Source: Lysobacterales bacterium 15-68-25
GTDB lineage: Bacteria > Pseudomonadota > Gammaproteobacteria > Xanthomonadales > Rhodanobacteraceae
Reading direction: 5' to 3'
Assembly (NCBI GenBank): GCA_002279065.1
Contig: NCKB01000003.1
Location: 62,001 to 126,000 of the forward strand
DNA: 64,000 nt
Made by a program: the position numbers and the translations under genes. How positions within the stretch are numbered: the stretch's first letter is position 1; each line of letters begins with the position of its first letter. Under the pieces are notes generated by a model. It made no database searches, was not told the origin of the DNA, and saw only the letters and a program-made list of their open reading frames with translations. This document shows positions 61,018-64,000 of this stretch, piece by piece.

Positions 61018-61095
61018 GGCTAGCGGGCGCCCCAGTGACCACGATGTGAAGGGGCGGAAAAGGCATTCACCTGACGGTCAAGCGGACGCCCACGC

Positions 61096-61722
61096 TCAGC
61101 GCGGCGCCTTGTGCAGCAAGGGCTCGAGGGCGGGCCACACGTTCTGCAGCACGCGCGGCTCGCCGGCGGCGGTGGGATGCAGGCCATCGTCCTGCATCAG
61201 CGAGGGATCGAGCGCCACGCCCTCGAGCAGAAACGGCACCAACGCCACGTGCTTGTGCTCTGCCAGGTCGGCATAGACCGCACGCAGGCCGTCGCGATAC
61301 TGCGGTCCGTAGTTCACCGGCAACTCGATGCCGAGCAGCAGCACCTTGGCGCCGGCCTTGTGCGCCATGTCGATCATCGCGGCCAGGTTGTCGCGAAGCG
61401 CGTCCAGCGGCAGGCCGCGCAAGCCGTCGTTGGCGCCCAGCTCGATCACCACCACCGCCGGGCGCTCACGCGCGAGCAGGCCCGGCAGATGGTTGCGCCC
61501 ACTCAGCGAGGTCTCGCCGCTGATGCTGGCATTGACCACGCGCCACGGCGGCTCCATCTTGGCCAGACGCGCGTACAGCAGGCTCACCCAGCCGGACTCG
61601 ACCGGAATGTTGTGCGCAGCGGAGAGTGAGTCACCGAGCACCAGTACGCTCCGGGTCGGCGCCGCATGGGCGGCGGCCATTCCCCACAGCAGCAAGCCCA
61701 ACGTGCAGAGGAAACGACGCAT
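61096..61722 (-). CDS. tesA: TesA, periplasmic GDSL esterase / acyl-CoA thioesterase I
   Basis: SGNH-fold hydrolase of 208 residues with a signal peptide (1-20). The blocks are GDSLS with Ser32, Gly in SGETSLSGRNHLPGLLARERP, Asn in ELGANDGLRG and Asp/His in MQDDGLHPTAAG. It hydrolyses thioesters, esters and some peptides in the periplasm (TesA/ApeA/PldC). The start ATG (61722-61720) overlaps the ATG of ybbA on the other strand; tesA facing ybbA-ybbP is conserved in enterobacteria too. Confidence 0.94.
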   Translation of the reverse strand: MRRFLCTLGLLLWGMAAAHAAPTRSVLVLGDSLSAAHNIPVESGWVSLLYARLAKMEPPWRVVNASISGETSLSGRNHLPGLLARERPAVVVIELGANDGLRGLPLDALRDNLAAMIDMAHKAGAKVLLLGIELPVNYGPQYRDGLRAVYADLAEHKHVALVPFLLEGVALDPSLMQDDGLHPTAAGEPRVLQNVWPALEPLLHKAPR

Positions 61723-62422
61723 GAGTGATCCATCCGGTCCGGTGCTCGAGGCGATCGATGTTAGCAAGTCGGTCAGCGGCCCCGAGGGCACGCTGACGAT
61801 CCTGCGCGGCGTGAGCCTTTCGGTGCGCGAGGGCGAGAGCTTTGCCATCGTCGGCGCCTCCGGATCGGGCAAGACCACCCTGCTCGGCCTGCTGGCAGGC
61901 CTGGACCTGCCCAGCAGCGGGAGTATCCGGCTGGATGGCCAGGCGCTGGAGACCCTCGACGAGGAAGCCCGCGCCGACCTGCGCCGGCGACTGGTCGGTT
62001 TCGTGTTCCAGTCGTTCCACCTGCTGCCCGCGCTCACCGCCGAAGAAAACGTGATGCTGCCGCTGGAGCTCGAGGGCGCGCGGGATGCACGAGCGCGCGC
62101 CCGCGAGGCGCTGGACGCGGTCGGCCTGACGCCACGGCGTCGACACTACCCGGCGCAACTGTCCGGAGGCGAGCAGCAGCGCGTGGCGATCGCCCGCGCC
62201 TTCGTGCACGGTCCGCGCCTGCTGTTCGCCGACGAACCGACCGGCAATCTCGACCAACGCACCGGCCGGCATGTCGCCGACCTGCTGTTCGCGCTCAACC
62301 GCGACCGCCGGACCACCCTCGTGCTGGTCACCCACGACGTCACCCTCGCCAGCCGTTGCCAGCGTCGCATCGAGCTGGCCGAGGGCGGCGTGGTGGACGC
62401 CGACCGGGGCACCACCGCATGA
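61721..62422 (+). CDS. ybbA: LolD/MacB-type ABC ATPase (YbbA)
   Basis: 233 residues. Walker A GASGSGKTT (about 45-53), Q-loop FVFQSFHLLP, signature LSGGEQQR, Walker B LLFADEPTGNLD, and switch His in VTHD. The DEPTGNLD form and the QSFHLLP loop mark the LolD/MacB class that works with FtsX-type permeases. The next gene is such a permease, coupled by ATGA. The role of YbbA-YbbP is not firmly known. Confidence 0.94.
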   Translation: MSDPSGPVLEAIDVSKSVSGPEGTLTILRGVSLSVREGESFAIVGASGSGKTTLLGLLAGLDLPSSGSIRLDGQALETLDEEARADLRRRLVGFVFQSFHLLPALTAEENVMLPLELEGARDARARAREALDAVGLTPRRRHYPAQLSGGEQQRVAIARAFVHGPRLLFADEPTGNLDQRTGRHVADLLFALNRDRRTTLVLVTHDVTLASRCQRRIELAEGGVVDADRGTTA

Positions 62423-64000
62423 ACGTGCTGCCACTGGCCCTGCGCGGCCTGCGCCGCGAGTGGCATTTGCCGGAACTGCGCACACTGGCAGCCTCGCTGG
62501 TGCTGGCGGTGGTCGCGCTGGGTGTGGTCGCCACGCTCGCCACGCGCATCGAGCGCGGCCTGCTGGCCAGCGCGGCGGAATTGATCGGCGGCGACGTCGG
62601 CATCAGCGCGCCGCAGCCGCTGCCCCCGGTCTTCGCCCGCGAAGCGGCGGAGGATGGCCTGCGCGCCAGCCACATGGCGAGCTTCCCCAGCGTGGCCTTC
62701 GCCAACGGCCAGAGCCAGTTGCTCGACGTGCAAGCCACCGATGCGACCTACCCGCTGCGTGGCACGCTGGAGCTCGCCGACGCACAGGGCAAGGTGCATG
62801 CCGGGCACGCACCCGATACCGGCGCGGTCTACCTCGACCATCGCGCACTGGTCGCGCTGGGGCGCAAGGTCGGCGACACCGTACAGGTGGGCGGCCGCGA
62901 CCTGCGCATCGCCGCGGAACTGGTGCGCCAACCCGACGGCGGCGAGCTGTTCGCACTCGCGCCCCGGGCGATCATGAGCCTGCCCGACGCGGAAGCGGCC
63001 GGCCTGCTGGGCGTCGGCAGCCGCGCGCGACACCGGCTGTTGCTGGCCGGCGAACCCGACCAGGTGCAGCGCTGGCGCCGCTGGGCAAAAGCGCAGCCTC
63101 TGCCGCAGGGTGCGCAGCTGGTCACCCCGGAGCAGACCCAGGAGCGCATGCGCACGGCGTTCGATCGCGCCAGCGCCTTCCTGCGCCTGACCGCCCTGCT
63201 CTCCGCACTGCTGGCGGGCGTGGCGATCGCGCTGGCGGCGCAGCGCTATGCGCGCCGCAAGACGCCGGAGGTGGCCCTGCTGCGCGCGCTGGGCACGCCG
63301 CGCCGCCGCGTGCTGGCCCTGCTGCTGGGCACGCTCGGTGCGCTGGCGGTACCGGCCGTGGGGATCGGGATCGCGCTGGCCCTGGGGCTGGCGCAGGGGG
63401 CCTGGCTGATGGCCAGCCGGCTGTTCGGCAACGTGCCGACCGCGCTGCCGTTGCTGCCTGCCTTTGCCGCCGCCGCGGTGGGCGTGGCGGTGCTGGCCGG
63501 TTTCGCCCTGCCACCGCTTGCGCGGCTGGCCGACGTGCCTCCGGTGGCGGTGTTCCGCGCCAGCCTGGCGCGTCGCGTGCGCCGCTTCGACATCCTGTAC
63601 CTGGTACCGGCCGCGGTGGCGATTGCCCTGATCTGGCTGCAGAGCGACTCGCTGAAGATGGCCGGCATCCTTGCCGCCAGCCTGGCCGGGGTCGCCGCCC
63701 TGGCGGCCGGACTGGCCGCACTGCTGCTGTGGCTGGCCCGGCGGGTGGCGCCGGGCGCACATCCGGCGGTGCGACTGGGGCTGGCCGCGCTGGCACGCCG
63801 TCGTGGCCTGAGCCTGATCCAGGCCACCGCGCTGAGCCTGGGGCTGGTCGCCCTGCTGCTGCTCGCTGTGGTCGCGCCCTCGCTGCTGGACGGCTGGCGC
63901 CGCGAGCTGCCGGCCGACACGCCGAACTGGTTCGTGCTGAACCTGCAGGACGACCAGCGCAACGGCTTCGATAGTGCCGTGCGGCAACTGGGCGCGAAGG
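62419..64000 (+). CDS. ybbP: FtsX-type ABC permease (YbbP), runs off the window
   Basis: The first 527 residues are visible and the frame is open at base 64000. An N-terminal membrane segment (about 22-42) is followed by a periplasmic MacB-like domain. An FtsX block of three membrane segments (about 250-380) has the conserved ARRKTPEVALLRALGTPRRRVLALLLG motif, and a further set of membrane segments starts near 392. The full E. coli YbbP has about 800 residues with two FtsX blocks, so about a third lies outside. Confidence 0.92.
   Translation, partial: MNVLPLALRGLRREWHLPELRTLAASLVLAVVALGVVATLATRIERGLLASAAELIGGDVGISAPQPLPPVFAREAAEDGLRASHMASFPSVAFANGQSQLLDVQATDATYPLRGTLELADAQGKVHAGHAPDTGAVYLDHRALVALGRKVGDTVQVGGRDLRIAAELVRQPDGGELFALAPRAIMSLPDAEAAGLLGVGSRARHRLLLAGEPDQVQRWRRWAKAQPLPQGAQLVTPEQTQERMRTAFDRASAFLRLTALLSALLAGVAIALAAQRYARRKTPEVALLRALGTPRRRVLALLLGTLGALAVPAVGIGIALALGLAQGAWLMASRLFGNVPTALPLLPAFAAAAVGVAVLAGFALPPLARLADVPPVAVFRASLARRVRRFDILYLVPAAVAIALIWLQSDSLKMAGILAASLAGVAALAAGLAALLLWLARRVAPGAHPAVRLGLAALARRRGLSLIQATALSLGLVALLLLAVVAPSLLDGWRRELPADTPNWFVLNLQDDQRNGFDSAVRQLGAK

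Noticed and set aside
62146-63987. 613-residue minus-strand frame opposite ybbA and ybbP
   Set aside because: Shadow frame rich in Gln/Arg/His; both plus-strand genes are well supported.
1-64000. Search for CRISPR arrays, tRNA or rRNA genes, insertion sequences and phage genes
   Set aside because: No regularly spaced direct repeats, tRNA-like cloverleaf stretches, transposases, integrases or phage proteins were recognised by eye.

Overview
The window is high-GC DNA from a gammaproteobacterium. Gene content and order fit the Xanthomonadales (Lysobacterales), most likely a Rhodanobacter/Dyella/Luteibacter-like member of the Rhodanobacteraceae. The clues are petA-petB-petC-sspA-sspB, phoH-ybeY-corC, tandem type IV pilin genes, a pilB-pilC-pilD-coaE run, a DUF3301 protein, a DUF4105 protein and tesA facing ybbA-ybbP. 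The family placement is inference from synteny and protein features. It is ordinary chromosome with one accessory-looking glycan segment. I saw no rRNA, tRNA, CRISPR array, prophage or insertion sequence.

Layout. 1-8.5 kb: DUF3301 protein, then on the minus strand the cytochrome bc1 operon petABC followed by sspA-sspB, a DegS-type protease, a lytic transglycosylase and miaB, closed by a REP-like inverted repeat that contains the miaB stop codon. 8.6-12.3 kb: a TetR-HlyD-ATPase-permease efflux operon whose genes overlap by 4 nt and whose regulator promoter looks leaderless and self-operated. 12.4-17.2 kb: phoH, ybeY, corC, a DUF4105 membrane protein and corA.

17.3-41.4 kb is a type IV pilus and glycan region. 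It holds three multi-membrane-span proteins that resemble the eukaryotic TMTC GT-C glycosyltransferases (with TPR-like tails), two tandem pilin genes, a PglK-like lipid-linked-oligosaccharide ABC flippase, then a low-GC stretch (about 28.4-31.1 kb) with a methyltransferase and two glycosyltransferases. UDP-galactopyranose mutase, a GT4 enzyme and an opposing minus-strand operon (GT2, GT4, galE, methyltransferase) follow, and pilB-pilC-pilD-coaE closes the region. The grouping suggests pilin or surface-glycan decoration built around the pilus genes.

42-52.3 kb is housekeeping: NUDIX hydrolase, folA, thyA, an AIM24-like protein, lgt, an S9 peptidase, two TPM-domain proteins, lemA, dgkA and a POT peptide transporter. 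52.4-64 kb is regulatory and metabolic. It contains a RegB/RegA redox two-component pair, a periplasmic isoaspartyl peptidase, a BlaI/M56 pair in which the M56 protein carries what looks like a pilin headgroup domain and a C-terminal STN-like domain, a fused succinyl-CoA:3-ketoacid CoA-transferase, an OmpR-type two-component pair with a palindromic upstream site, tesA, and ybbA with a ybbP that runs off the window end.

The most unusual items are the M56-pilin-like-STN fusion with its paired operators, and the trio of TMTC-like proteins around the tandem pilins.
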